Assembly (NCBI GenBank): GCA_022072225.1
Contig: JAJVIC010000010.1
Coordinates: forward strand, 1-64,000
Direction: 5' to 3'
DNA from: Bacteroidia bacterium
GTDB taxonomy: Bacteria; Bacteroidota; Bacteroidia; SXHM01
Length of the DNA stretch: 64,000 nucleotides
Below, piece after piece: positions 1 to 8,504 of this stretch; positions within the stretch are counted from its first letter, which is position 1, and the number at the start of each line of letters is the position of its first letter. Both the position numbers and the translations under genes were made by a program. The notes beneath the pieces were generated by a model. It saw nothing but the letters and a program-made list of their open reading frames with translations. It was not told where the DNA came from and searched no databases.

Positions 1-37
1 TGAACAGTTTTTCGGTGTATGGTTTTTTGCCTTGCAT
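1..37 (-). mobile_element. IS1182-like transposase, N-terminal fragment (runs off left edge)
   Basis: Reading leftward from an ATG at 37 gives MQGKKPYTEKLF and then the window ends. Transposases of the IS1182 type in Bacteroidota commonly open with M-Q-G-K-K followed by a short acidic/basic stretch and K-L-F, so I read this as the first 12 residues of such a transposase; this is recognition from memory of the family, not a search. The AT-rich bases 38 to about 106 would then be the upstream end of the element, which fits with the neighbouring methyltransferase beginning abruptly there. The other end and terminal inverted repeat lie outside the window, so the boundary is approximate. Confidence 0.55.
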
Positions 38-106
38 GAACACAAAAATAATTTCAGCTTTTTGCTTTTTATTCTTGCGTTTTCAAAACTTTTTAACACC
101 TTTGAG

Positions 107-505
107 TCAGTTGTGCAACAGGCACAACGTCTGGGCAGCAAGGCTGCAAAAGTGAAATGGATAGTAGCCGATGCGGCAGGCTTTGTGCCCACCGAACAAT
201 ATGATTTCTGGCACGACCGCGCTGCCTTTCATTTTCTTACCGATGAAAAGGAGATTGAAACCTACATCAACACCATTCAAAATAGCATGAGCCCCGAAGG
301 TGTTCTGGTTGTAGGAACTTTTTCTGAAAATGGTCCTGCCAAATGCAGCGGCATAGAAATAAAACAATACTCAGAAACTACAATGACCGAGCGGCTGAAA
401 AAGTTTTTCGAGAAGATAAAGTGCATTACCGTTGACCATAAAACCCCGTTCGATACTATTCAGAATTTTATTTTCTGCAGCTTCAGAAAACTGCAAACGG
501 TTTGA
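107..505 (+). pseudogene. class I SAM-dependent methyltransferase, 3' fragment
   Basis: The frame to the stop at 505 reads as the C-terminal two thirds of a class I methyltransferase: V-V-Q-Q-A-Q-R-L-G around 110-136, the acidic motif W-I-V-A-D-A near 160-175, then Y-D-F-W-H-D-R-A-A-F-H-F-L, a motif typical of small Rossmann methyltransferases that act on small molecules. The glycine-rich SAM motif I that should precede it is absent. The frame stays open back to a TTG at 32, but residues encoded by 32-106 are low-complexity and do not resemble the fold, so I treat them as transposon-end DNA. Conclusion: a gene cut by an insertion sequence. The substrate cannot be told. Confidence 0.7.
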
Positions 506-988
506 TTAGTTTTTCTCAATCAGCACCACGCAGTATGCCGACACACCTTCTTCGCGGCCTACATAGCCCAGCTTTTCGGTGGTGGTGGCTTTAATGGAAA
601 TATCTTCTTCCGATATGCCCATTACCTGTGCAAGCACCTTTTTCATTTCGGGGATAAACGGGTTTATTTTGGGGCGTTGCAGGCAAATGGTGCTGTCTAT
701 ATTGCCAATGGTATAGCCTTTTTCGGTAATCAGTTCCACCACTCTTTTCAGCAGAATTTTGCTGTCAATATTCTTGAACTCGCCTGCCGTATCGGGAAAA
801 TGAAAACCTATATCGCGCATATTGGCTGCGCCCAGCAGGGCATCGCAGATAACATGAATCAATACATCGGCATCGCTGTGGCCAAAGGCCCCGTGGGTGT
901 GGGGTATTTGTATGCCGCCCAGCCAAAAGGGGTGGTTTTCTTTTAGTTGGTGAACATCAAAGCCGAAGCCGGTGCGGATTTTTGCCAT
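506..988 (-). CDS. ispF: 2-C-methyl-D-erythritol 2,4-cyclodiphosphate synthase
   Basis: Converts 4-diphosphocytidyl-2-C-methyl-D-erythritol 2-phosphate to the cyclic diphosphate with release of CMP, in the non-mevalonate isoprenoid pathway of the cytosol. The 160-residue product has the usual family length. The zinc ligands are visible: the D-V-H motif (D11, H13) and H45 after H-S-D-A-D; the CMP/phosphate-binding T-T-T-E-K-L-G segment is near the C terminus. A longer reading from 1024 is possible, but the start at 988 gives the canonical M-A-K-I-R-T-G-F-G-F-D-V-H opening and lies just downstream of a TAnnTTTG element (1016-1009), so I prefer it. It follows the HTH gene on the same strand with a 49-bp gap. 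Confidence 0.95.
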   Translation of the reverse strand: MAKIRTGFGFDVHQLKENHPFWLGGIQIPHTHGAFGHSDADVLIHVICDALLGAANMRDIGFHFPDTAGEFKNIDSKILLKRVVELITEKGYTIGNIDSTICLQRPKINPFIPEMKKVLAQVMGISEEDISIKATTTEKLGYVGREEGVSAYCVVLIEKN

Positions 989-1008
989 TTGCTTTTTATT
1001 TGTTGGCG

Positions 1009-1016
1009 CAAATATA
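1009..1016 (-). promoter_or_regulatory. Bacteroidota -7 element for ispF
   Basis: On the minus strand TATATTTG matches the Bacteroidota -7 consensus TAnnTTTG, about 20 bases before the ispF ATG at 988. A longer ispF reading from 1024 would start upstream of this element. I found no -33 TTG at the ideal distance. Confidence 0.5.
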
Positions 1017-1037
1017 GCCGTCATTTGCCAAAATTGC

Positions 1038-1379
1038 CTACCCCTCCTTTTTCCTCCCCTTCACCATCTCCTCAATCTCCTCCAAACTCATCCCTTTCAG
1101 CGCCTCATTTAAATCAAGGCGTTGTTTTTTGCGGATAATCTGCAAGGTGTTTTCGGGATAATCATCTGCGGGTTCATCGGGGGTCCAGGTAAAAAGGTCG
1201 TTGGGGGTGCAGCGCAGCAATTTGCACAGTACCTCAACGTGCTGTATTACCAAATACTTTTTCTTGCCCTTGAGCATATCAATCGCCACCTTGTTGCTGA
1301 TACCCGCCTTGGTAAGGGTGGCATGCGGATGCCGGAAACCCCGTGCCCGGCACAGCTCTTTTATGTTTAATTGCACCAT
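1038..1379 (-). CDS. Cro/C1-type helix-turn-helix regulator
   Basis: The 113-residue product opens M-V-Q-L-N-I-K-E-L-C and contains a Cro/C1-like helix-turn-helix in its first 65 residues, including G-I-S-N-K-V-A-I-D-M-L-K-G and the closing L-C-K-L-L-R-C-T-P-N-D-L-F, which is the typical end of the XRE domain. The C-terminal half (about residues 75-113) is charged and probably helical. A reading from 1421 would add 14 residues, but the 1379 start matches the usual family opening. It sits directly beside an array of 21-bp AT-rich repeats with one copy next to its start, suggesting autoregulation. The regulated genes are unknown. Confidence 0.8.
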   Translation of the reverse strand: MVQLNIKELCRARGFRHPHATLTKAGISNKVAIDMLKGKKKYLVIQHVEVLCKLLRCTPNDLFTWTPDEPADDYPENTLQIIRKKQRLDLNEALKGMSLEEIEEMVKGRKKEG

Positions 1380-1390
1380 ATCTGCGTTTT

Positions 1391-1625
1391 TTTGGATTGA
1401 ATGTGTATTCTGCTGATGCAAACCTACATTTTATTTTTAAAATGGAATATTAGATTATTTGGATAGAATATTTAATTATTTGGATTGAATATAAGTTTAT
1501 TAGGATAGAATAGTAGCTTATTAGTATAGCATATTATATTATTAGAATAGCATATTTGATTATTAGAATAGCATATTAAATTATTAGAATGGAATATTTA
1601 ATTATCAGAATGAGATATTTATATA
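1391..1625. repeat. 21-bp AT-rich tandem array, possible operators
   Basis: From 1452 to 1621 a degenerate unit of about 21 bp, approximately ATTATTAGAATAGCATATTTA, recurs about eight times without a gap, with copies differing by a few bases. A separated related copy (TTTGGATTGAATGTGTATT) lies at 1391-1409, immediately upstream of the HTH start. The period equals two turns of B-DNA, so every unit would face the same side of the helix. No gene is visible in it. It occupies most of the gap between the HTH gene and the porV terminator. Confidence 0.75.
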
Positions 1626-1706
1626 GAAAACCACAACCCCGGAACAGGTTCGGTAGTGGTAAGAGCAGGGAATAAAGTAAATCCGTAGGCTGAAGTTTTA
1701 ATAAAC

Positions 1707-1741
1707 AAAAAGCCCCCTCGCCTAAGGCGAGGGGGCTTTTT
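1707..1741. terminator. intrinsic terminator downstream of porV
   Basis: A perfect 16-bp stem with a 3-base loop, G/C-rich in the middle and flanked by A and T runs, so it can act on both strands. It lies just past the porV stop at 1760 on the minus strand. Confidence 0.9.
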
Positions 1742-1759
1742 GTTTTGTGATTAGTTCAT

Positions 1760-3007
1760 TTACTCTGTACTTCCTTCTTTGTCTTTCTTAGCTTTTAAGT
1801 TCGCAAAGTCAAAAGTAAGCGTAAAGCGAAGCGTATTCTCTAAAGGGTGGCGTTGCTGCGTTGGCACAAGGTAAGCAAAGTCGAGCCCGAACACATTGTA
1901 GCGGATACCCGCACCCAGCGTAAAGTATTTGCGGTTACCTTTTGAAGCATGCTCATTAAAATATCCGGCACGCACCGAGAACATTTTATTATACCAATAC
2001 TCCAGACCAAACGAATAAGTTAACTCACGCATCTCTTCCTTAAAACCATCAGGAGCATCGCCAAAACTTTGGAAAATACCTGAAACCACACTTACGTTAG
2101 GATTTTTACCGGCTTCAATCTGATAGTATCCGTTTCCGTCAGGTATCGGGTTTCCTGCTGTATCACGCGCCAGGCGCGGAGGTGTTGGAACAAGCAGTTT
2201 ATTGATGTCAACCATTACGGCAAGCGAGTTAAACTCGTCAAAATTGATTTTGTAAGATGGGCCAAGGCGCAGGTTGATAGGAATAAAATCTTTCTCTGAA
2301 GTGTTGGTATAAGAAACCTTGTTGCCAATATTAGAGATGTTTAAACCGAACGCAAAATCAGATTTCATATCTCCGATTTTAATATTGGGTTTTACAATAT
2401 ACAAACCTACATCGCCCGCTACTGCGTTGGCAGCTTTGGTAGCAGCACCCTCAACCGCAATACCACCGGTAAGGTTTGAGTTTACATAGCGAAGCGCAAT
2501 ACCCATTGAAACATAATCAGAAAGTTTGCGCGAATAAGCTACATCCAATGCAAATTCATTAGGACGAAAATTGCCGATTACGTTACCTACGTTATCGGTA
2601 AAGGTAATATCACCCAAAGAAAAATAGCGCAATGAACCTGCTATGGTTTGCAGTTTTTTCTTTCCGAAACGCCCGTAACCCGAAAGGTAAGCAAGGTTAA
2701 TATCGGGAACTAATTTGCGCAACCAGGGAGTGTAAGAAACGGCAAAGCCCATGTCGTTCTCCACAAAGGCAAGTTTACCCGGATTCCAGTGAATAGAAGC
2801 GGCATCAGGTGTGGACGAAACACCTACATCACCCATGGCACCGGCACGTGCATCGGGCGTAATAATCAAAAAGGGAACAGCCGTAGTAATGGTGTTAATC
2901 TGTATGGTTTCGGCTGTCTGCGTCTGATTTTGTTGCGCAAGAACAAACTGGTTGCCTGCTATAAAGCTGAAAGCTGTCAGGGCTGTAAAAACAAGTTTCT
3001 TTTTCAT
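1760..3007 (-). CDS. porV: type IX secretion system outer membrane protein PorV
   Basis: PorV (LptO) is an outer-membrane beta-barrel that carries T9SS cargo from the translocon to the PorU sortase. The 415-residue product begins with a signal peptide (M-K-K-K-L-V-F-T-A-L, cleaved after V-L-A-Q) and then shows the family's conserved opening, F-L-I-I-T-P-D-A-R-A-G-A-M-G-D-V-G followed by W-N-P-G-K-L-A-F. Alternating hydrophobic strands fill the rest and it ends in a barrel-like strand. The frame extends upstream to 3082 but those residues are low-complexity and the signal peptide fixes the start at 3007. porU is immediately upstream, the standard arrangement, and a strong terminator follows. 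Confidence 0.95.
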   Translation of the reverse strand: MKKKLVFTALTAFSFIAGNQFVLAQQNQTQTAETIQINTITTAVPFLIITPDARAGAMGDVGVSSTPDAASIHWNPGKLAFVENDMGFAVSYTPWLRKLVPDINLAYLSGYGRFGKKKLQTIAGSLRYFSLGDITFTDNVGNVIGNFRPNEFALDVAYSRKLSDYVSMGIALRYVNSNLTGGIAVEGAATKAANAVAGDVGLYIVKPNIKIGDMKSDFAFGLNISNIGNKVSYTNTSEKDFIPINLRLGPSYKINFDEFNSLAVMVDINKLLVPTPPRLARDTAGNPIPDGNGYYQIEAGKNPNVSVVSGIFQSFGDAPDGFKEEMRELTYSFGLEYWYNKMFSVRAGYFNEHASKGNRKYFTLGAGIRYNVFGLDFAYLVPTQQRHPLENTLRFTLTFDFANLKAKKDKEGSTE

Positions 3008-3027
3008 CTGATTTTTTTGAAAGGATT

Positions 3028-3121
3028 GCAAAGATAGATTTATTTGTGATTTGGTGATTGGGTGATTTTGTGATTGTAGCATGATTGGTTTTACTATGGA
3101 CTATCGACTATGGTCTATGGA
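3028..3121. repeat. simple-sequence spacer between porU and porV
   Basis: The gap between the two genes consists of two short degenerate repeats: GTGATTTGGTGATTGGGTGATT-like units (period about 8) and CTATGGACTATCGACTATGG-like units (period about 8-9). Such stretches occur between genes in Bacteroidota. I see no promoter or gene. Confidence 0.5.
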
Positions 3122-6100
3122 CTAATTTAAGATTACCAATTTTTCAAAAGCCTGCGCGGTATAGCCTTCGGGTGTGCGCACTTTTATTTTGTAAACATAC
3201 ACACCCTTGCCTATTTTCTGGTCGTACTCATCGCGCCCGTTCCAGGTAATGCCTTCGGCACGGAAACCATCGCAGTTTACCTGCTCGTTAATGGTTTTTA
3301 CTACCTTACCCGAAACGGTAAAAATCTGAATGTTTACATCCAGATCGGCACAGGGGCGGTTATGTTCAAACATAAATTGAGTGTTGGTGGTAAAAGGGTT
3401 GGGGTAGTTCAATACATGGCTCAGTGCCAGCTCAGCCGATTGCGAAACTACAAACTCGGTATAGGCATCCGATGAGTTGTTGTAAACATCCCACACTTTC
3501 ATTTTTAAGGTGTGGCGGCCTTCGCTCAGTTCCGAGAAAGGGTAGCGTATGGTTCCGCTCTGGTAGCTGTTCAGGTCGGCCTGGTAGTATTCGTTCAGCA
3601 CAATGGTTTTGTTGGTGTTTTCGTCCAGAATGGCGGCAATATCGTGGCCAATGCCGTTGCCCACTGTGTTGATACCGCTCGGGTCGCTTACTACAGCATA
3701 TAAAAGCGGGTTTTCGTTGGTAGTTCCGCCAAACACAAATTTGTCGTCATTCAGATAAAGGTTTACCTGCGGGCCTTGTGCATCAGCAGCAACGCTGTCG
3801 GCCGAGCCGCCAATCACTACATTTTCGTAATAGCCTGTGGCATCGGTAAAACCGTCATAAGCGTAGTAGCTTATGCGTCCCGGACCAAAGCTGTAAGAAA
3901 TGTCTTTAGGTACAATGAATGTAAAACTGAAATCGCCATTGGTGACGCTGGCTTTACCTTTATAGAGAATGTTTTTTTGCAGTTTAAAATTATCTACATG
4001 GCTGCCGGGGTCGTTGGCCAGTGTGTTTATGGTTGCAGCTTTGTCAAAAACGGTTGGGTAAATCAATCCGTTAAAACCGGTCATTTTATTTCCCTGACGG
4101 TCGCGTATTTCACCGGCTACGGTAACCAGACCAAGTGCTTTCAGCGTGTCGGCAGTGCCGCCTACAGGGTTTCCGTTTACTGAAGTAGTAACTACATTAT
4201 TTACCGGATACGCCAATCGCTGGGCAGGATCGCCCAGGAGCGAAAAGTTGCGGCTGTTCTGAATAACACCGTTGGTACCTTCGTTTACGGTTTTCCGCAT
4301 CACCTCGCCCATAGTGGGAATAGGCTCGCCATCAACAGGGAAAAAGTGTTTGTAGAAATTTTTGTTCAGGGTAAAGTTGGGTGCCGAAAAAACCAATCGT
4401 GTGGTGGTGAACAAGGCAATGCCGCCTCCGTTGGGGTTTAGCAAAACAAGTTCGCCTGCCGAGGTGCGGGCAGGGTCTTCAAAGCGCGAAAATTCGCAGG
4501 TGGCGGTAACAAAGGCAGGCAGGTTTTCAATATTCGTCCATCCGTTAATGTCGGCAACTTCCAGCACCCGCTCGTGTGCCCAACCTACTTCGCCACCATG
4601 TCCGGTATAGTTTATTACCAGAGCACCTTTCAGTACGCGGTTATTGATAGCATCTTTTACCGAAGGGTAGCGTTGCCCGCCCGGAGTAGATTCTTCTATA
4701 AAAGCATCGAAATATATTTTGTCTAAGTTATAGTTGTTTTGGGTGGTGTCTATTCCTTTTGCAATGGCATCAGCCTGGTCAAAGTGTTGGTTATTGTCTT
4801 CATCATCGCCTACAAAGCAAATCCAGTTTTTCCAGTCGGGTGACGAAATGCTTACCGTTTGCGCAGTGCAAAGGCTTGGGTTGGTCTCAACCGTTGCTAT
4901 GCCTTCGTAGTTCAGAATTTTGTTTACAACGGTGGTAGCTTCCTGAATAGTTTGCACCGGAAAGCGGCCTATGCCTATATCCAGAAAATGGGGGTTGCAA
5001 CTGTCGCAGCCTTCCACCCAAACCCCTTCGTTGCTGTCCAGAAATCCGAAAAAATTATCGGAAACATAAGATGAGGTGGGGCTAAGCGATTGTGCGCTTT
5101 GGTAGGTAACAATGTAATTGGTGTTGTTGTCAAGGCGGTCGCGGTTGTCATACGAGCCATCGCCAAACAGCAGCAGGTATTTTGGCATTTCATCATCGTT
5201 GGTTGCGCGGTCATAAAGCATTTTCATCATGTCGCGTATAGCCGAAACATCTTGTGCGCCTGATGAAAATTCGTTGTACACCTGCTGCGGTGTAACAATG
5301 GCAACCGTAAGCGGGCTAATTACATTGTTGCGGTGAAAATTGGCAAGACGCTCGGCTTCGCTCAAAAAATCAGGATGCACAACAATAACCATATCTACTT
5401 GCGGAAGCGCATGTAAATCCTGATTTGCAACTGCGCCTTCACTTGTGGGTATTAAATACGATGAACCATCAAAAGCAACATACTCATGCAAGGTATCTGC
5501 CGAAGCTCTGAAATAGCCCGTGCTGCCTAAGGTTGAAGTCATTTGCTGGCGAACATTTACAGGATCTGTAACATCCCAGATTGTAACCGATGCGCTGAAA
5601 TTACTCATGCTGAATTCCGCAACATTACCCGGACCCACTGAGTTGGCATCGCGGAAAATAAGCTGCCCACCTGTCATGGAAAGTAGCCTGCGCACATTCA
5701 GTTCTATATAATTAAGCCAGGCAACAGCAGTTGAATAACCGCCTTTGTTATACGTAACGTTTACATTTAATGTTGAGCTGTTGGCTGTAAAATCCATTGT
5801 TCCCGTTCCGTCAGATGCTTGCGCATTGGTATAAACACCTGTAATATTCTGAAACGGAATGTTTAAAGATGTTCCGTTATTTACTTTTACATTAAACGAT
5901 GTGCTTGATCCGGTTCCACAGGCACAAGCTCCTGCTCCTGAAACTTTAATAGTTGCAGGAGTAGAACCCGAAATATTGGGAAACGAAAATGAAAAGTCAT
6001 AAGCTGTATTAATATCAAAATATTCGCCATACCATTGTCTGCCGGATTTAATAATATTTTTTTCGTCCAGCTCATGAAAAGCATAATCGTTAAAGGTGTT

Positions 6101-7045
6101 GGTGCTGTATGTTGCAGGCTGGTCGGTTGAAGCCAGAGTAGTAACACGTTTTCCGGCACCAAGATCAGCTGTAATAAAATAATAGGTATTATCAGAATAG
6201 TCATTAACAGTATGTTCAAATTTTGCTGAGGTGCTGTTGTATTTCCAGCGGTGTGGCGATTGTCCGTAGAACAAAATGTAATCACCGGCATCAAAACTGT
6301 TGTCGTTTTCGCCAACAACAACTACTGCGTTTTCCTGCAAATCATCATGACGGAAGTCGGCATTGGCTTTGGGCAACATACCGCCACCGTTTCCATAAAC
6401 GCGTAGATTTTTAGGATTTACACTGCTAACATTCATGCCCATTTCCTGTAATTGCTCGTAGCTGAGTTTGTAAATGCCGTCAGTATTTACGGCTATTTTA
6501 TACCAATTACCAGACCCCAATACAGAATTTGAGGCATATACCGAAGAGGATTTTGGCTGTGCAGATTTAAAATCTGTTGCCACAATCTGCAAATCAAAAC
6601 TCAGAAGTTTTTCAAATTGACCGGAAGAAGGGTTTTTACGAACCGGAATAAAAGAGACTACAGATATTTTCTTCTTTTTCTCATAAGCCACCGAAGCGCT
6701 CACTTCAATCTCAGAATCTATTTTATCAAGGCCTTCAATTTTTGCCAGTTCGTTTGTTTCAAATGCTGCATAAACCGGGTTTACTATAAATGCTTTTATA
6801 TGCGAAGCATTGTTTTCGGCAGCTCCTTTGTAAACATAAACAGGCAGGTTGTTGGCAGTACCGTCATAAACCGCACCTTCAAAATACAGGAATGATTTTT
6901 CCATTCCCTCAGCCGGTGTTTCTTTTTTTACGGCACCCCATTGTATTTCTTTTTTACCTGAGTTCCGTTGTTTTGCATACTGTGCAAAGGCCAGTGATGG
7001 CAATAGAAATACTACAATTGCTAAAAGATGAATTTGCTTTTTCAT
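3122..7045 (-). CDS. porU: type IX secretion system sortase PorU
   Basis: PorU is the surface cysteine protease that removes the C-terminal sorting domain of T9SS cargo and attaches the cargo to the cell surface. The 1307-residue protein has a signal peptide (residues 1-22, ending L-A-F-A-Q), a long beta-rich N-terminal region, and a gingipain-type C25 domain at about 550-900 with the catalytic His in Y-T-G-H-G-G-E-V-G-W (about 817) and the catalytic Cys in T-A-T-C-E-F-S (about 849). The end (L-N-Y-P-N-P-F-T onward, about 1205-1307) is a FlgD-like/sorting-domain-type module, which PorU proteins keep. It lies directly upstream of porV on the same strand. Confidence 0.95.
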   Translation of the reverse strand: MKKQIHLLAIVVFLLPSLAFAQYAKQRNSGKKEIQWGAVKKETPAEGMEKSFLYFEGAVYDGTANNLPVYVYKGAAENNASHIKAFIVNPVYAAFETNELAKIEGLDKIDSEIEVSASVAYEKKKKISVVSFIPVRKNPSSGQFEKLLSFDLQIVATDFKSAQPKSSSVYASNSVLGSGNWYKIAVNTDGIYKLSYEQLQEMGMNVSSVNPKNLRVYGNGGGMLPKANADFRHDDLQENAVVVVGENDNSFDAGDYILFYGQSPHRWKYNSTSAKFEHTVNDYSDNTYYFITADLGAGKRVTTLASTDQPATYSTNTFNDYAFHELDEKNIIKSGRQWYGEYFDINTAYDFSFSFPNISGSTPATIKVSGAGACACGTGSSTSFNVKVNNGTSLNIPFQNITGVYTNAQASDGTGTMDFTANSSTLNVNVTYNKGGYSTAVAWLNYIELNVRRLLSMTGGQLIFRDANSVGPGNVAEFSMSNFSASVTIWDVTDPVNVRQQMTSTLGSTGYFRASADTLHEYVAFDGSSYLIPTSEGAVANQDLHALPQVDMVIVVHPDFLSEAERLANFHRNNVISPLTVAIVTPQQVYNEFSSGAQDVSAIRDMMKMLYDRATNDDEMPKYLLLFGDGSYDNRDRLDNNTNYIVTYQSAQSLSPTSSYVSDNFFGFLDSNEGVWVEGCDSCNPHFLDIGIGRFPVQTIQEATTVVNKILNYEGIATVETNPSLCTAQTVSISSPDWKNWICFVGDDEDNNQHFDQADAIAKGIDTTQNNYNLDKIYFDAFIEESTPGGQRYPSVKDAINNRVLKGALVINYTGHGGEVGWAHERVLEVADINGWTNIENLPAFVTATCEFSRFEDPARTSAGELVLLNPNGGGIALFTTTRLVFSAPNFTLNKNFYKHFFPVDGEPIPTMGEVMRKTVNEGTNGVIQNSRNFSLLGDPAQRLAYPVNNVVTTSVNGNPVGGTADTLKALGLVTVAGEIRDRQGNKMTGFNGLIYPTVFDKAATINTLANDPGSHVDNFKLQKNILYKGKASVTNGDFSFTFIVPKDISYSFGPGRISYYAYDGFTDATGYYENVVIGGSADSVAADAQGPQVNLYLNDDKFVFGGTTNENPLLYAVVSDPSGINTVGNGIGHDIAAILDENTNKTIVLNEYYQADLNSYQSGTIRYPFSELSEGRHTLKMKVWDVYNNSSDAYTEFVVSQSAELALSHVLNYPNPFTTNTQFMFEHNRPCADLDVNIQIFTVSGKVVKTINEQVNCDGFRAEGITWNGRDEYDQKIGKGVYVYKIKVRTPEGYTAQAFEKLVILN

Positions 7046-7389
7046 TCTTCGGTTTTATTGTGACAACAATTAAAAACAGATTCCTGTTTTAAAAATTATC
7101 GGTTATTAAAATTTGTAATCTTCACGCACACCGTTTTTCAAAATTGAAAAGCGGCTTGTTTTAATCAAAAATCAGAGTAGAAATCTGCGATATGCGTGGT
7201 ATAAGAGTTGAATTAAGCAGGGCAAAGATAGATTATTTTTCAAAAAACCAAACTTCAGGTGAAAAAATATCGATAGATGACAACATTTTATGTTTACAGC
7301 CGTTTCAACCATGCTTTTTAAAACTCTTAGAATGAGGATACACAATAAAAAACTTTTTGCCACGTTTTCTTATTAAGAATATTATTCTC

Positions 7390-7397
7390 TATATTTG
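7390..7397 (+). promoter_or_regulatory. -7 element in the porU/porP divergent gap
   Basis: TATATTTG matches TAnnTTTG and points toward the PorP-like gene at 7465, giving a leader of about 60 bases. The 419-bp gap 7046-7464 between the divergent porU and porP-like genes is otherwise AT-rich and holds no gene I can support; I could not identify a clear porU promoter in it. Confidence 0.45.
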
Positions 7398-7464
7398 TTA
7401 CCCTTATAGACGACCGTAAACGCAGTATTTATAAACACGATATTAACTAAATCTCAATAACAGC

Positions 7465-8430
7465 ATGGTAAAGCGATTACTTTTTATCTCCCTGCTTGCA
7501 CTATCACTCATTGACAGCGCAAAAGCACAAGACCCGCAATTTACCCAGTTTTACGCCAATCCACTCTACTTAAATCCCGCTTTTGCCGGTACGGCAATTT
7601 GCCCGCGTATTATTATGAACTATCGTAACCAGTGGCCCGCTATTTCGGGAACATATGTTACCTATAGTGCTTCATATGACCAGCATTTTGATGCCTTGCA
7701 TGGTGGTGTTGGCCTTTTAGTTACCAACGACAGAGCAGGGGAAGGAACATTAAATACTTTAGGAATTAACCTGATGTATTCTTACCGTCTGGAAGTAAGT
7801 CGCAAATTCTCCATGAAATTAGGTTTGCAGGCAAGCTATATGCAGAAGAAAATTGACTGGACCAAACTAACCTTTGGCGACCAGATTGATGCCCGCTATG
7901 GTTTTATATACAATACAAATGAAGTTTTTGGAAGACAAAGTCGCGGGTTCCCTGATTTTTCTGCAGGTGTTCTTGGTTTTAGCGAGCGTTTTTATGTTGG
8001 AGCTGCTGTTCACCATTTAACCCAACCTGATGAAGGATTTCTGGGTGTGAGTAAACTACCAATGAAAATAACAGGACACATTGGTTTTGTTTCTTATTTC
8101 AACAAGAAAAGGAAAGAAAAAGGAAACTGGTCACTTAATGTGTTGTATCAGCAGCAACAGGATTTTCAACAAATCAACTACGGATTTTACATCAGCAAAG
8201 GTGTTTTTGTAGGTGGTTTATGGTTCAGACAGAACTTTTTTAACGCAGATGCGTTTATAGCCCTTGTCGGATTTCAGTACCAAGGTTTTAAATTCGGCTA
8301 CAGCTATGATGTAACAGTATCAAAACTTAGTAATGCAACTGCCGGTTCGCACGAATTTTCAGTGGCCTTGCAATTCCCCTGCAAGCCTAAGAAAAAGAAG
8401 TTCAGAGCAATCAGTTGCCCATCGTTCTAA
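7465..8430 (+). CDS. PorP/SprF family type IX secretion membrane protein
   Basis: PorP/SprF proteins are outer-membrane proteins of the T9SS; in most Bacteroidota several paralogues exist and some escort particular cargo. The 321-residue product has a signal peptide ending S-A-K-A-Q and the family's hallmark opening D-P-Q-F-T-Q-F-Y-A-N-P-L-Y-L-N-P-A-F-A-G, followed by amphipathic strands and G-G-V-G-L-L-V-T-N-D-R-A-G. It ends with a basic stretch (K-P-K-K-K-K-F-R). It is followed 74 bp later by gldJ, and lies divergent from porU. Whether it is the core PorP or a cargo-specific SprF paralogue cannot be decided here. Confidence 0.9.
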   Translation: MVKRLLFISLLALSLIDSAKAQDPQFTQFYANPLYLNPAFAGTAICPRIIMNYRNQWPAISGTYVTYSASYDQHFDALHGGVGLLVTNDRAGEGTLNTLGINLMYSYRLEVSRKFSMKLGLQASYMQKKIDWTKLTFGDQIDARYGFIYNTNEVFGRQSRGFPDFSAGVLGFSERFYVGAAVHHLTQPDEGFLGVSKLPMKITGHIGFVSYFNKKRKEKGNWSLNVLYQQQQDFQQINYGFYISKGVFVGGLWFRQNFFNADAFIALVGFQYQGFKFGYSYDVTVSKLSNATAGSHEFSVALQFPCKPKKKKFRAISCPSF

Positions 8431-8504
8431 AAAATAAATTAAAGCAATACACAATAATAAGTTTTTCGCAGCGTTATACAATTAAAACCAATTCATAAAA
8501 TAAC

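Noticed and set aside
32-106. The first 25 codons upstream of the methyltransferase fragment as part of the protein
   Set aside because: They are low-complexity, lack the SAM motif I, and coincide with the leader of the transposase on the other strand.
7172-7363. A 63-codon minus-strand frame in the porU/porP gap
   Set aside because: It is an AT-rich hydrophobic frame without a credible start site or family resemblance and lies over the promoter region of the PorP-like gene.
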